Part shown: in pieces, positions 26,095 through 34,310 of the stretch
How positions within the stretch are numbered: the first letter of the stretch is position 1
Layout: every line of letters begins with the position of its first letter
Assembly (NCBI RefSeq): GCF_016031625.1
Contig: NZ_JACCHP010000006.1
Location: forward strand, 186,001-250,000
Length of the DNA: 64,000 bases
Direction of reading: 5' to 3'
From: Bradyrhizobium agreste
GTDB lineage: Bacteria > Pseudomonadota > Alphaproteobacteria > Rhizobiales > Xanthobacteraceae
Notes under the pieces: model-generated
Database searches by the model: none
What the model was told of the DNA's origin: nothing
Seen by the model: only the letters and a program-made list of their open reading frames with translations
Made by a program: the position numbers and the translations under genes

Positions 26095-26940
26095 ATGGTG
26101 CACCTTTTCCGGACTTCGCTCGGTATGATGGCGCTCGCCGCGGCCAGTGTCGGCCTCAGTGGCGGGGCTCAGGCCGCCAACGGTCCGTTTCTCGCGCATC
26201 AGGCGCTCTATGACCTCAGCCTGGTTAAATCGCGCACCAATTCGGTCAACAGCGCGCGCGGCCGCATCCTCTACAATTTCACGGGGAACGCCTGCGAGGG
26301 CTATACCTCGGAATTCCGCCAGGTCTCCGAGCTCGACAGTGGCGAGGGCAAGGTCACGCTCAGCGATCTCCGCTCCAATTCCTGGGAGGACGCCGCCGGC
26401 AAGAGCTACCGCTTCAGGATCGAGACGCGCATGAACGAGGCGGATGCCGGCCGCGTCGACGGCTCGGCCGAGCGCGACGGCGACCACATCACCGTCAAGC
26501 TGAAGCTGCCGGCGCCGAAAACGTTCACGCTCGACGGCAAGATCGTGTTCCCGACCGAGCAGATCCAGCGCATCATCGCCGCCGCCAAGGACGGCAAGTC
26601 GCTGCTCGAGCTGTCCGTCTATGACGGCTCCGACGACGGCCAGAAGGTCTACAACACGCTGACTGTGATCGGCCAGCCGATCCCTGCCGACCGTGCCACC
26701 GCGTCTGATCCGTCGACCGCGGACGAGCACATGAAGTCGCTGAAGCGCTGGCCGGTCACCGTGAGCTATTTCGACCGGGACGCTCAGCAGAAAGAGGGCG
26801 AGCAGACCCCGGTCTATGCGATGGCGTTCGAGCTCTACGAGAATGGCGTCTCGCGCCAGCTCGTGCTCGACTACAACGATTTTGTCATTTCCGGCGCCAT
26901 GGGCAAGTTCGACGTCAAGGACAGCAAGCCCTGTAATTGA
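26095..26940 (+). CDS. eipB: EipB-like periplasmic envelope protein (DUF1849)
   Basis: Secreted protein of 281 aa. A signal peptide ends near 'GGAQAAN' (about residue 28). The mature part is a beta-spiral family first studied in Brucella, where EipB supports envelope integrity. Two conserved cysteines, one in 'NACEGY' (about residue 66) and one in the C-terminal 'KPCN', match the disulfide described for EipB. 'ALYDLSL' near the mature N-terminus is also a family feature. The ATG at 26095 follows an AGGGAA site. Confidence 0.87.
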   Translation: MVHLFRTSLGMMALAAASVGLSGGAQAANGPFLAHQALYDLSLVKSRTNSVNSARGRILYNFTGNACEGYTSEFRQVSELDSGEGKVTLSDLRSNSWEDAAGKSYRFRIETRMNEADAGRVDGSAERDGDHITVKLKLPAPKTFTLDGKIVFPTEQIQRIIAAAKDGKSLLELSVYDGSDDGQKVYNTLTVIGQPIPADRATASDPSTADEHMKSLKRWPVTVSYFDRDAQQKEGEQTPVYAMAFELYENGVSRQLVLDYNDFVISGAMGKFDVKDSKPCN

Positions 26941-26975
26941 GGGCACTCGGCCACGTCGTACGCCACTCTTTCACC

Positions 26976-27134
26976 GTCACCCTGAGGTGGCCGCTTCTTC
27001 AGCGGCCCTCGAAGGGCGACGGCCCGGCTGCAGCAGCGGGGCCGTGCATCCTTCGAGGCTCACGATGGGGCGCTTTGCGCGCCCCATCACTCGCACCTCC
27101 AGCGACGACGGCTTTGCCGTCGCGCGGGGATGAC
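26976..27134. repeat. Degenerate intergenic palindromic repeat
   Basis: About 160 bases beginning 'gtcaccctgaggtgg' and ending 'ggggatgac', with several internal stem-loops (GGCCGC..GCGGCC, ATGGGGCGC..GCGCCCCAT, GACGGC..GCCGTC). Between eipB and a RidA gene it has the build of a non-coding mobile palindrome that has drifted from symmetry. Confidence 0.65.
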
Positions 27135-27221
27135 GGAGCAAGACTGGTGCGCGTGGCATCTAGCTCTCGTCACACTCTCCAGCTACGCTCCGTCCCAACC
27201 ACAAACTCGGGGAGCCAGCCC

Positions 27222-27623
27222 ATGCCCAAGCTCGACCATCTCCGCCCCAGCGGTCTGCATCACAACCCCGCCTATTCCCACGTCGTCACCGCGACGGGCG
27301 CGCGCACGATCTACATCTCCGGCCAGGTCTCGACCGACGAGGAGGGGCGGATCGTTGGCGAGGGCGATATTGCCGCGCAGACGACGCAGGTGATGCAGAA
27401 TCTCGGCCTCGCGCTGAAGGCGGCGGGGGCGAGCTATTCCAACATCGTCAAGATCACGACCTTCGTGGTGAACTACAAGCCGGAGCTGCGGCCCATCATC
27501 GGCAAGGCCCGCTCCGCCTTCTTCGAAGGCATGGAGCCGCCCGCCTCGACGCTCGTCGGCGTCTCCGCGCTCGCCGCGCCGGAATGGCTGATCGAGATCG
27601 AGGCGGTCGCGGTCGCGGATTGA
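27222..27623 (+). CDS. RidA family protein, paralogue 2
   Basis: Protein of 133 aa, the standard length of RidA/YjgF proteins. It contains 'TIYISGQVSTDEEG', 'NIVKITTFVVNYKPEL' and 'PPASTLVGVSALAAPEWLIEIEAVA' (key residues Pro-Ala-Ser-Thr and Glu). The usual catalytic Arg in the 'RxxV/A' strand is replaced by a Ser/Thr-Leu-Val stretch, so imine deaminase activity is uncertain. The ATG at 27222 follows GGGGAG. It is unrelated in operon terms to the other RidA gene 1.4 kb away. Confidence 0.85.
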   Translation: MPKLDHLRPSGLHHNPAYSHVVTATGARTIYISGQVSTDEEGRIVGEGDIAAQTTQVMQNLGLALKAAGASYSNIVKITTFVVNYKPELRPIIGKARSAFFEGMEPPASTLVGVSALAAPEWLIEIEAVAVAD

Positions 27624-27628
27624 GCGGG

Positions 27629-28036
27629 CTAAGAGTGCTTCGCTCTGGACATCTCCCGTAGAACAGCCATCGCTTCATCGGCCTGGTCGACAGGCACGAA
27701 GAGGTGGTCGTGATGAAAGGCCGACACGGCGTTCACACTGATGCCTGCCTCGGCGAGGCGCGCCGTGATGGCTGCCAGAAAGCCCACTGCATCCAGCGCG
27801 GAGTGAACCGTCAGCGTGATCAGGCGCGCCGGAAAATCGTGGCGTAGTCCGGCACGCTCGGCCTCCTCTTGTCTTATGATGAGGGTTGTTCCTTCGAGTT
27901 CGCGGAATGTCAGCGTCGGGCTGATCGTGGCTGGAATGCTCACGCCTGGCGCAAGCGTGCAGAACACGAAGGTGCCGTTCACCAGCTCCGGCTTCATGAC
28001 TTTCAGCAGCACGTTGAGATCGCGTTCGCCGGTCAC
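27629..28036 (-). CDS. ACT domain-containing protein
   Basis: Cytoplasmic protein of 135 aa with two ACT-like halves. The C-terminal half ('LITLTVHSALDAVGFLAAITARLAEAGIS' in key residues, then 'HHDHLFVPVDQADEAM') matches small amino-acid-binding ACT proteins of the CASTOR/ThrR-like group. It probably senses an amino acid rather than catalysing a reaction. It starts with GTG at 28036. The gene converges on the RidA gene with a five-base gap. Confidence 0.82.
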   Translation of the reverse strand: MTGERDLNVLLKVMKPELVNGTFVFCTLAPGVSIPATISPTLTFRELEGTTLIIRQEEAERAGLRHDFPARLITLTVHSALDAVGFLAAITARLAEAGISVNAVSAFHHDHLFVPVDQADEAMAVLREMSRAKHS

Positions 28037-28226
28037 GGTGCGAGCCTCCGGACGAGGAGGGGCGTCTGCGTCGTTGCGAAGCTATCGGCGCCAGCGGCCA
28101 TGTCCAACATACCTTTGTATATCTCCTCTAATCCTTCTCATGCGCTGGGCTTACGCTGGTACAATTGAGCGACGGCGGGAGATTCTTACAATTTGAGTCC
28201 ACGCGGGTCACTGCGAGGAAGCTCAA

Positions 28227-28382
28227 ATGAACGTCGTCATTCGAAAGCTCAACGGCTTGTGGCACCTCATCATCGGGTCCTGTCAGATCCGAACTCCGTT
28301 CCTGGAGACTCAGGATCGGGAGTTGGTCGTTCAGTATGCCAGGCGCGCCTATCCGGGGGCACGGATCTTCGAACGCGACTGA
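28227..28382 (+). CDS. Small hypothetical protein, 51 aa
   Basis: An ORF of 51 codons that starts with ATG at 28227 after a good ribosome-binding site (GAGGAA, about six bases upstream). The product is basic and mixed in character ('MNVVIRKLNGLWHLIIG' at the N-terminus, 'YARRAYPGARIFERD' at the end), with no signal peptide. No family is recognised. It lies between divergent neighbours (ACT gene and the dinB 3' end) and looks translated, though conservation has not been checked. Confidence 0.5.
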   Translation: MNVVIRKLNGLWHLIIGSCQIRTPFLETQDRELVVQYARRAYPGARIFERD

Positions 28383-28398
28383 GTCGACCAGGACCAGA

Positions 28399-29703
28399 TC
28401 ACTCCTGCGCCTTCTCGGGCCCCTCATAGGCGATGCCGCGGATCACCGCGGCGCTGCCGAACTTCTTGCGCAGGCTGTCCACCGCGCGTTCGGCGTGGGC
28501 GGCGCGGCGGTCGAGCATGTCGGTGTCGTCGATCGCGGAGCCCTCGCGCAGCGCGCTGACGCCGGCGCCCATCAGGCGAAAGGCGGTGCCGTCCATTTCC
28601 TTGGCCAGCATCTCGCGGCAGATCGAGAAGATCTTTGCGGCGAGCTGGGTCGGGGCGGCGATCGACTGCGAGCGCGTGCGCTGGCGGAAATCTGCGGTTT
28701 TCAGCTTCAGCGTCACGGTGGAGCCGGCGAGCGCGCTGCTCTTCAGCCGCGACGACGTCTTCTCGCAGAGCCGCCACAGGATTTTTTCCAGTGTCGCGAA
28801 ATCGCGGATGTCGGTCTCGAAGGTGGTCTCGCTGGAAATGGTCTTGGCGCCGCGGTCGGGCTCGACGCGGCGCTCGTCGATGCCGCGCGCGAGCCGCCAC
28901 AACCGGCGGCCGTCGCTCGGAAACTGCCGCATCAGCTCGATCTCGTCGGCCTTCTGCAGATCGGCGATGATGCGGAAGCCGCGCTGGATCAGGCGCTCCT
29001 GTGTTGCGGGGCCGACGCCGAAGATGAAGCCGACCGGTTTTTCCGCCAGCATCAATCGGGCTTCCTCCTGGTCGAGCGCGGCAAAGCCGCGCGGCTTGTC
29101 GAGGTCGGAGGCGATCTTGGCCAGGAACTTGTTGCAGGACAAGCCGACCGAGACGGTGATGCCGATGTCGCGCTCGACGTCGCGGGCGAAGCGCGCCAGC
29201 ACCTTGGCGGGGACCATGCCGTGCACCCGCTCGGTGCCGGAGAGATCGAGAAACGCCTCGTCGATCGAGAGCGGCTCGACCAGCGGCGTCAGCGCCTGCA
29301 TCGCCTGACGGACCTCGCGGCCGACCCGGACGTACTTTGCCATGTCCGGGCGGATCACGGTCGCATGCGGACAGGCTTCCAAAGCCTTGAACATCGGCAT
29401 CGCCGAGCGCACGCCATAGGTGCGCGCGATGTAGCAGGCGGCCGACACCACGCCGCGCTTGCCCCCGCCGATGATGACGGGCTTGTCGGCGATAGCAGGA
29501 TTGTCGCGCTTCTCGACCGTCGCGTAGAAGGCGTCGCAGTCGATATGGGCGATGGTGAGGCCCGCGAGCGAGCGGTGGCGGACGAGGCGGGGGGAACCGC
29601 AGGCCGAGCAGCGCCGCACGCCCAAGTTCTGTACCCCCATGTCGAGGTCGGCCAGACAATCCCGGCAGAAGCAGCGGGGCCCGGCCGGCTCTGGAACGCT
29701 CAC
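28399..29703 (-). CDS. dinB: DNA polymerase IV (Y family) with N-terminal zinc-ribbon
   Basis: Error-prone translesion polymerase of 434 aa. The palm has the metal ligands Asp55 in 'IAHIDCDAFYATVE' and the Asp-Glu pair in 'SIDEAFLDLSG'. The HhH and little-finger regions follow. An N-terminal extension of about 48 residues carries Cys-x2-Cys (13,16) and Cys-x2-Cys (32,35), a likely zinc ribbon absent from E. coli DinB. It starts with GTG, overlapping the upstream DUF3572 stop by four bases, so the two genes are translationally coupled. Confidence 0.95.
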   Translation of the reverse strand: MSVPEPAGPRCFCRDCLADLDMGVQNLGVRRCSACGSPRLVRHRSLAGLTIAHIDCDAFYATVEKRDNPAIADKPVIIGGGKRGVVSAACYIARTYGVRSAMPMFKALEACPHATVIRPDMAKYVRVGREVRQAMQALTPLVEPLSIDEAFLDLSGTERVHGMVPAKVLARFARDVERDIGITVSVGLSCNKFLAKIASDLDKPRGFAALDQEEARLMLAEKPVGFIFGVGPATQERLIQRGFRIIADLQKADEIELMRQFPSDGRRLWRLARGIDERRVEPDRGAKTISSETTFETDIRDFATLEKILWRLCEKTSSRLKSSALAGSTVTLKLKTADFRQRTRSQSIAAPTQLAAKIFSICREMLAKEMDGTAFRLMGAGVSALREGSAIDDTDMLDRRAAHAERAVDSLRKKFGSAAVIRGIAYEGPEKAQE

Positions 29704-30011
29704 GGCACGTCGCGCTCCCAGGAGGGGTCGCCGAGCGCATCGCCGAGGACCTGCCGCGCCGCGGCAACGTTGGTCGGGTGCAGTTCGGCGGCCTTGGCAA
29801 AGGCTTTCACCGTGGCGTCGTCCCGCATCACGAAATCGAGCACGCTGAGGAGGAAATTCGGGTCCGCGCCGGCGTTGCGCAGGGTCTCCGGGCCGACCCC
29901 CGTCTCGGCCAGGAACAGGCCCAGCCGCTCAGGCTCGCCCGCAACGAAGGACAAGGCCTGAATCGCAACGATTTCAGCGACTTCGCGGGGGTTGTGAACA
30001 GGCTTTTTCAC
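29700..30011 (-). CDS. DUF3572 family protein
   Basis: Small acidic helical protein of 103 aa. The sequence 'IAIQALSFVAGEPERLGLFLAETGVGPETLR' (key residues) and 'FLLSVLDFVMRDD' fit DUF3572, an alphaproteobacterial family without known function. It is coupled to dinB by a four-base overlap and lies divergent from divK. Co-expression with Pol IV is a guilt-by-association hint only. It starts with GTG at 30011. Confidence 0.82.
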   Translation of the reverse strand: MKKPVHNPREVAEIVAIQALSFVAGEPERLGLFLAETGVGPETLRNAGADPNFLLSVLDFVMRDDATVKAFAKAAELHPTNVAAARQVLGDALGDPSWERDVP

Positions 30012-30053
30012 GGGGACGGTTTGCCTTTCCGTTAACTTTCGGGCTCTAATTTG

Positions 30054-30178
30054 GAATCATCATGCCCGAGTCTCGTGCTCGAGTCTTGCGGCCCCGGACA
30101 AGCAACTGGAAACCACATCGCAGAAAGTGGCCCCTCGGGTTTAACGAAACTCAAGCGAATCTGAGGCTAGTTTGAATC
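30054..30178. promoter_or_regulatory. divK-pleD upstream region with five GANTC methylation sites
   Basis: Five GANTC sites (30054-30058, 30068-30072, 30081-30085, 30157-30161, 30174-30178) lie within 125 bases ahead of the divK-pleD operon. GANTC is the target of the cell-cycle methyltransferase CcrM in alphaproteobacteria. CtrA-type half sites (TTAAC) occur at about 30032 and 30142, but no full TTAA-N7-TTAA box is seen. Confidence 0.6.
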
Positions 30179-30255
30179 CAGTTTTCGAAACGCCGGAAAG
30201 CGGCGTCTGAGGCGTCTCACATGTACCGGTCCTTCGGACCAATCAGGAGGGCGGG

Positions 30256-30621
30256 ATGGCTAAGACCGTCCTGATCGTGGAAGACAACGAGCTCAACATG
30301 AAGCTCTTCCGCGACCTGTTGGAGGCGCACGGGTACCAGACCTCCGGCACCAGCAACGGCTACGAGGCGCTCGACCTCGTGCGCAAGATGCGGCCCGACC
30401 TCGTGCTGATGGACATCCAGCTGCCGCAGGTCTCCGGCCTCGAGGTGACGCGCTGGATCAAGGACGATCCGGAGCTGCGTGCCATTCCCGTCGTCGCGGT
30501 CACGGCGTTCGCGATGAAGGGCGACGAAGAGCGCATCCGCGAGGGCGGCTGCGAAGCTTATTTGTCCAAGCCGATCTCGGTCGGCAAATTCATTGAGACG
30601 GTCCGGCGTTTTATCGGATAG
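30256..30621 (+). CDS. divK: Cell-cycle response regulator DivK
   Basis: Single-domain receiver of 121 aa that passes phosphate information between PleC/DivJ kinases and DivL, controlling CtrA activity and polarity. The receiver residues are intact: Asp9/Asp10-type acidic pair in 'IVEDNE', phosphoacceptor Asp53 in 'LMDIQLP', the Thr in 'AVTAFA' and Lys in 'YLSKPI'. The ATG at 30256 follows GGAGG. pleD follows 14 bases later, the same arrangement as in Caulobacter. Confidence 0.95.
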   Translation: MAKTVLIVEDNELNMKLFRDLLEAHGYQTSGTSNGYEALDLVRKMRPDLVLMDIQLPQVSGLEVTRWIKDDPELRAIPVVAVTAFAMKGDEERIREGGCEAYLSKPISVGKFIETVRRFIG

Positions 30622-30635
30622 GAAGTGAGTTCACA

Positions 30636-32009
30636 GTGTCCGCGCGTATCCTGGTCGTCGACGACGTCCCCGCCAACGTCAAGCTGTTAGAGGCCCGCCT
30701 CTCCGCCGAATATTTCGACGTGATGACCGCCGCGAACGGCGCCGAGGCGCTCGCGATCTCGAGGCGTGCCGAATGCGACATCATCCTGCTCGACGTGATG
30801 ATGCCCGACATGGACGGCTTCGAGGTCTGCCGCCGCCTCAAGACCGATCCGGCCACGCATCACATTCCTGTCGTGATGGTCACCGCGCTCGACAGCCCCG
30901 CCGACCGCAACCGCGGGCTCGAGGCCGGTGCCGACGACTTCCTGACCAAACCCGTCTCCGACGTCGTGCTGATCGCGCGCGTGCGTTCGCTGACGCGGCT
31001 GAAGATGATGACGGATGAATTGCGCATGCGCGCCATCACCTCGCTCGAGATCGGCATGCAGGCGCCCGAGCGCAGCGCCGTCGCCGACACCGGCAAGGGC
31101 GGCCGCATCCTCCTGGTCGATGACCGCCAGTCCTCCTACGAGCGGCTGGCGACGATCCTCGCCGCCGAGCACACGGTCGATGTCGAGCCGAACCCGACGG
31201 AGGCGCTGTTCCACGCCGCCGAGGGCAATTACGACCTCCTGATCGTCTCGCTCGACCTCAACAATTTCGACGGCCTGCGCCTGTGCAGCCAGGCGCGCTC
31301 GCTGGAGCGCACGCGCCACGTGCCGATCCTGGCCATCGCCGACCCCGAGAACTCGACACGGCTGCTGCGGGGCCTCGAGATCGGCGTCAACGACTACCTG
31401 CTGCGCCCGATCGACAAGACCGAGCTCTTGGCGCGCGCCCGCACCCAGATCCGCCGCCGCCGCTACACCGATCATTTGCGCGACAACGTGCAGAACTCGA
31501 TCGAGATGGCGATCACCGACGCGCTCACCGGCCTGCACAATCGCCGCTACATGGAGACCCACCTGGCGACGCTCGCCGAGCAGGCCTCAACCCGGGGCAA
31601 GCCGCTGGCGCTGATGATCCTGGACATCGACTACTTCAAGTCGATCAACGACAATTACGGCCACGATGCCGGCGACGACGTGCTGCGCGAGTTCGCGGTG
31701 CGCGTGCGCAAGTCGATCCGCGGCATTGACCTGGCGTGCCGCTACGGCGGCGAGGAATTCGTCATCGTGATGCCGGAGACCGATCTCCACGTCGCCGGCA
31801 TGGTCGCCGAGCGCCTGCGCCGCTCGATCGCGGGCGAGCCCTTCGCGATTCACAAGGGGGCCAAGCGCATCGAGGTCACGATCTCGATCGGCCTCACCAC
31901 CCTGGAGCGAAAGGGCGAGTCGGTCGCCGACGTCCTCAAGCGCGCCGACACCGCGCTCTACCGCGCCAAGCACGACGGCCGCAATCGCGTCGTGTCGCAG
32001 GCGGCGTGA
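30636..32009 (+). CDS. pleD: Diguanylate cyclase response regulator PleD
   Basis: Protein of 457 aa with REC-REC-GGDEF architecture that makes cyclic di-GMP during the swarmer-to-stalked transition. REC1 keeps phosphoacceptor Asp53. REC2 (about 150-280) reads 'SLDLNNFDG' at the acceptor position and is the degenerate adaptor domain. The catalytic motif is GGEEF (371-375), preceded by an RxxD inhibitory site (Arg362, Asp365) at the canonical five-residue spacing, so product feedback is likely. It starts with GTG at 30636 after a GGAAGTGAG site. Confidence 0.95.
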   Translation: MSARILVVDDVPANVKLLEARLSAEYFDVMTAANGAEALAISRRAECDIILLDVMMPDMDGFEVCRRLKTDPATHHIPVVMVTALDSPADRNRGLEAGADDFLTKPVSDVVLIARVRSLTRLKMMTDELRMRAITSLEIGMQAPERSAVADTGKGGRILLVDDRQSSYERLATILAAEHTVDVEPNPTEALFHAAEGNYDLLIVSLDLNNFDGLRLCSQARSLERTRHVPILAIADPENSTRLLRGLEIGVNDYLLRPIDKTELLARARTQIRRRRYTDHLRDNVQNSIEMAITDALTGLHNRRYMETHLATLAEQASTRGKPLALMILDIDYFKSINDNYGHDAGDDVLREFAVRVRKSIRGIDLACRYGGEEFVIVMPETDLHVAGMVAERLRRSIAGEPFAIHKGAKRIEVTISIGLTTLERKGESVADVLKRADTALYRAKHDGRNRVVSQAA

Positions 32010-32332
32010 GGGCCGGACACAAAAAGTGCGAAAACAACCCCATGCACAGTAGGCGGCACTAGCCGGATCAATGGGTTATGCAGGCGACAAGATCGCCCGC
32101 GCAGGCAGCAACGCCGTTTGACCCGTCGGGCAAAACAGGAGCATATTGGTAAGGTCGCGAAATGGTCCTGACGAGTAGTCAGGTGTCCGCGCTTCCTCCA
32201 CGAATTCCGCTGTCATTCCCCGCGAAAGCGGGAAATCCAGTACGCCGCAGCTTCCCGGGTCTAGCCTCACTGCCTCTGGAATACTGGATCACCCGCTTTC
32301 GCGGGTGATGACACCGTTGGGTGCGGCGACGT
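32010..32332. other. Intergenic region pleD to TetR gene
   Basis: A 323-base gap between convergent genes. The right third is the palindromic element listed at 32212-32312. The rest shows no gene, promoter or clear terminator that I can support. Confidence 0.6.
32212..32312. repeat. Intergenic palindrome, 'gtcattccccgcgaaagcggg' type
   Basis: 101 bases with ends GTCATTCCCCGCGAAAGCGG and CCGCTTTCGCGGGTGATGAC, and inner arms near ATCCAGTA / TACTGGAT. This non-coding element type is widespread in Bradyrhizobium-like genomes. Here it could serve as a bidirectional terminator between convergent genes. Confidence 0.8.
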
Positions 32333-32941
32333 CTATTGTGGCGCGCGCTTGCGTCCCTTCACCGGCTTCTCCGCATCCTCGCCCACATCCACCCCCGCAT
32401 TCCGCAGCAACACCTTCGCCGCTTCCTTGGCCGCCCGTGCCATCGCCGGATCATCGCGCACGAGGTCCTGCGCGATGGAGCCGTCGACCAGCAGCACGAG
32501 CTGCGTCGCCAGCGCATCGGCATCGGCAACGCCGAGCTCGGTCAGGCGGTCGCGAAACCAGAGGCGGCGGCTTTCCTTGAAGGCGATGGCGATCTTCTTC
32601 ACGGTGCGGTCGGCGGGGCCGAGCTCGGCGACCGCGTTGACGAACGGGCAGCCGCGAAAGTCCTTCGCCGCAAAGCGCCGCTCCAACGAATCGAAGGTGG
32701 CGAGGATCTGCTCGGCGGGCGGCTTGTCGGACGGGCGTGCGCTGACGAAGCGGCGCTCGAGATAGGCCGCGATCAGCGCGTCCTTGGACGGGAAGTGATT
32801 GTACAGCGTGCGCTTAGAGATGCCGATTTCGGCCGCGATGGTGTCGACGCCAATGGCGCGAATACCTTGCAGGTAGAACAGCTTGTCGGCGGTCTGAAGG
32901 ATCCGCTCTTTCATCGTCTGTGGGGCAGGCGGGGGAGCCAT
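32333..32941 (-). CDS. TetR family transcriptional regulator
   Basis: Repressor of 202 aa. The N-terminal helix-turn-helix is seen in 'ILQTADKLFYLQGIRAIGVDTIAAEIGIS' (key residues Ala, Gly-Ile, Ile-Ala, Gly-Ile-Ser) and 'KRTLYNHFPSKDALI'. The C-terminal part contains 'RGCPFVNAVAELG', a feature of the AcrR/YxaF-like subgroup. The ATG at 32941 is preferred; a second at 32914 is possible. It is divergent from an MFS transporter with a palindrome between them, so it most likely represses that transporter and itself. Confidence 0.9.
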   Translation of the reverse strand: MAPPPAPQTMKERILQTADKLFYLQGIRAIGVDTIAAEIGISKRTLYNHFPSKDALIAAYLERRFVSARPSDKPPAEQILATFDSLERRFAAKDFRGCPFVNAVAELGPADRTVKKIAIAFKESRRLWFRDRLTELGVADADALATQLVLLVDGSIAQDLVRDDPAMARAAKEAAKVLLRNAGVDVGEDAEKPVKGRKRAPQ

Positions 32942-32964
32942 GCAGCGGAATGCGTCCTGTTCGC

Positions 32965-33010
32965 TTGACAGCCGCTTCCATCTATAGCCTAAGTAAACAG
33001 GTCTGTGTAC
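32965..33010. promoter_or_regulatory. TetR operator and promoter between the divergent TetR and MFS genes
   Basis: GTAAACAG-GT-CTGTGTAC at 32993-33010 is an 18-bp palindrome with one mismatch. A TTGACA hexamer on the plus strand occupies 32965-32970, so the palindrome covers the likely -10 region of the MFS promoter. This is the classic placement of a TetR-family operator. Confidence 0.6.
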
Positions 33011-33071
33011 CCAAAAACATCGGCAAAAGCAGACGACGGCACGCGTGCCGCGCCCAAAAGGGAGAAGAAAA

Positions 33072-34310
33072 ATGCCCCTGCTGCAGGTCCTGCGCCCGAC
33101 CTTGCCGATCCTGATCGGCGCCTCGATCATGTTGACGTTGAGCATGGGACTGCGGCAGTCGCTCGGCATCTTCATGCAGCCGCTGACGCACGACATCCAC
33201 ATTTCGATCTCGGATTTCACGCTGGCGCTGGCGGTGCAGAACCTCGCCTGGGGCTTCCTGCAGCCGCCCGCCGGCGCGCTCACCGTGCGCTACGGCTTTC
33301 GCCCGATCATGATCGCCGGCGCGCTGATGTACATTGCGGGCCTCGCGCTGATGGCAACGGCGAATGGGCTTCTCAGCATCATGATCGGCGCCGGCGTGCT
33401 GATCGGGACCTCGCTCGCCTGCACCGCGGCGGCGATCGCGATGTCGGTGGCGGCGCGTGCGGTGCCGGAGACGGTGCGCTCGACCGTGCTCGGCATCGTC
33501 TCCGGCGCGGGCTCGCTCGGCGCGCTGCTGTCGGCGCCGATCGGGCAGATGCTCAACGAGGGTTTTGGCTGGCGCATCGGGCTCGCCGGCTTCGTCATCA
33601 TGTCGGCGCTGATGATTCCCGCAGCGTGGTATGCCGGCCGCGTCGACAAGATTCCGCTGCCGAAGCCGGCCGCCGATGACATCGGTGACGCCTCGGCGGC
33701 AATTGCGGCGAGAACCGCGTTCGGCAATGCCTCCTTCGTGGTGATGACCTGCGCCTATCTCGTCTGCGGCATGCAGCTCGTGTTCCTCACCACGCATCTG
33801 CCGTCGTACCTCGCGATCTGCGGCCTCGATCCGATGCTGAGCGCACAGACGCTCGGCATGATCGGCGGCTTCAACGTGCTGGGCTCGCTGTTCTTCGGCT
33901 GGGCCGGCCAGCGCTGGAACAAGCTGGCGCTGCTCGGCGCAATCTACATCCTGCGCTCGCTCGCGCTCGCCTGGTACTTCATGCTGCCGGCAAGCCCGTT
34001 CTCGACGCTGCTGTTCGGCGCGATCATGGGGTTTTTGTGGATGGGCGTCGGCCCGCTGGTCGCGGGCGCGGTCGCCGAGATGTTCGGCCTGCGCTGGCAG
34101 GCGATGATCCAGGGCCTCGCTTTCATGAGCCACCAGGTCGGCAGCTTCCTCGGCGCCTATGGAGGCGGGCTGCTCTACGACGCGCTCGGCTCCTACACCA
34201 TGGCCTGGCGCATCGGCGTCGCGCTCGGCCTCGCCGGCGGCATCGTGCAGGTCGCGTTCGCGCTCGTCAGGCCATCGCAGCCGCCGGCGCCGGTGTTGCG
34301 GACAGCGTAG
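33072..34310 (+). CDS. MFS transporter, 12-TM
   Basis: Inner-membrane carrier of 412 aa with 12 predicted hydrophobic segments. 'GLRQSLGIFMQPLTHDI' near the N-terminus and 'AWGFLQPPAGALTVRYGFRPI' (motif A-like, key residues Gly, Arg-Tyr-Gly) place it among monocarboxylate/oxalate-formate-like MFS members. The substrate is unknown. The ATG at 33072 follows GGGAGAAG. The divergent TetR gene suggests induction by its substrate or a related compound. Confidence 0.88.
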   Translation: MPLLQVLRPTLPILIGASIMLTLSMGLRQSLGIFMQPLTHDIHISISDFTLALAVQNLAWGFLQPPAGALTVRYGFRPIMIAGALMYIAGLALMATANGLLSIMIGAGVLIGTSLACTAAAIAMSVAARAVPETVRSTVLGIVSGAGSLGALLSAPIGQMLNEGFGWRIGLAGFVIMSALMIPAAWYAGRVDKIPLPKPAADDIGDASAAIAARTAFGNASFVVMTCAYLVCGMQLVFLTTHLPSYLAICGLDPMLSAQTLGMIGGFNVLGSLFFGWAGQRWNKLALLGAIYILRSLALAWYFMLPASPFSTLLFGAIMGFLWMGVGPLVAGAVAEMFGLRWQAMIQGLAFMSHQVGSFLGAYGGGLLYDALGSYTMAWRIGVALGLAGGIVQVAFALVRPSQPPAPVLRTA

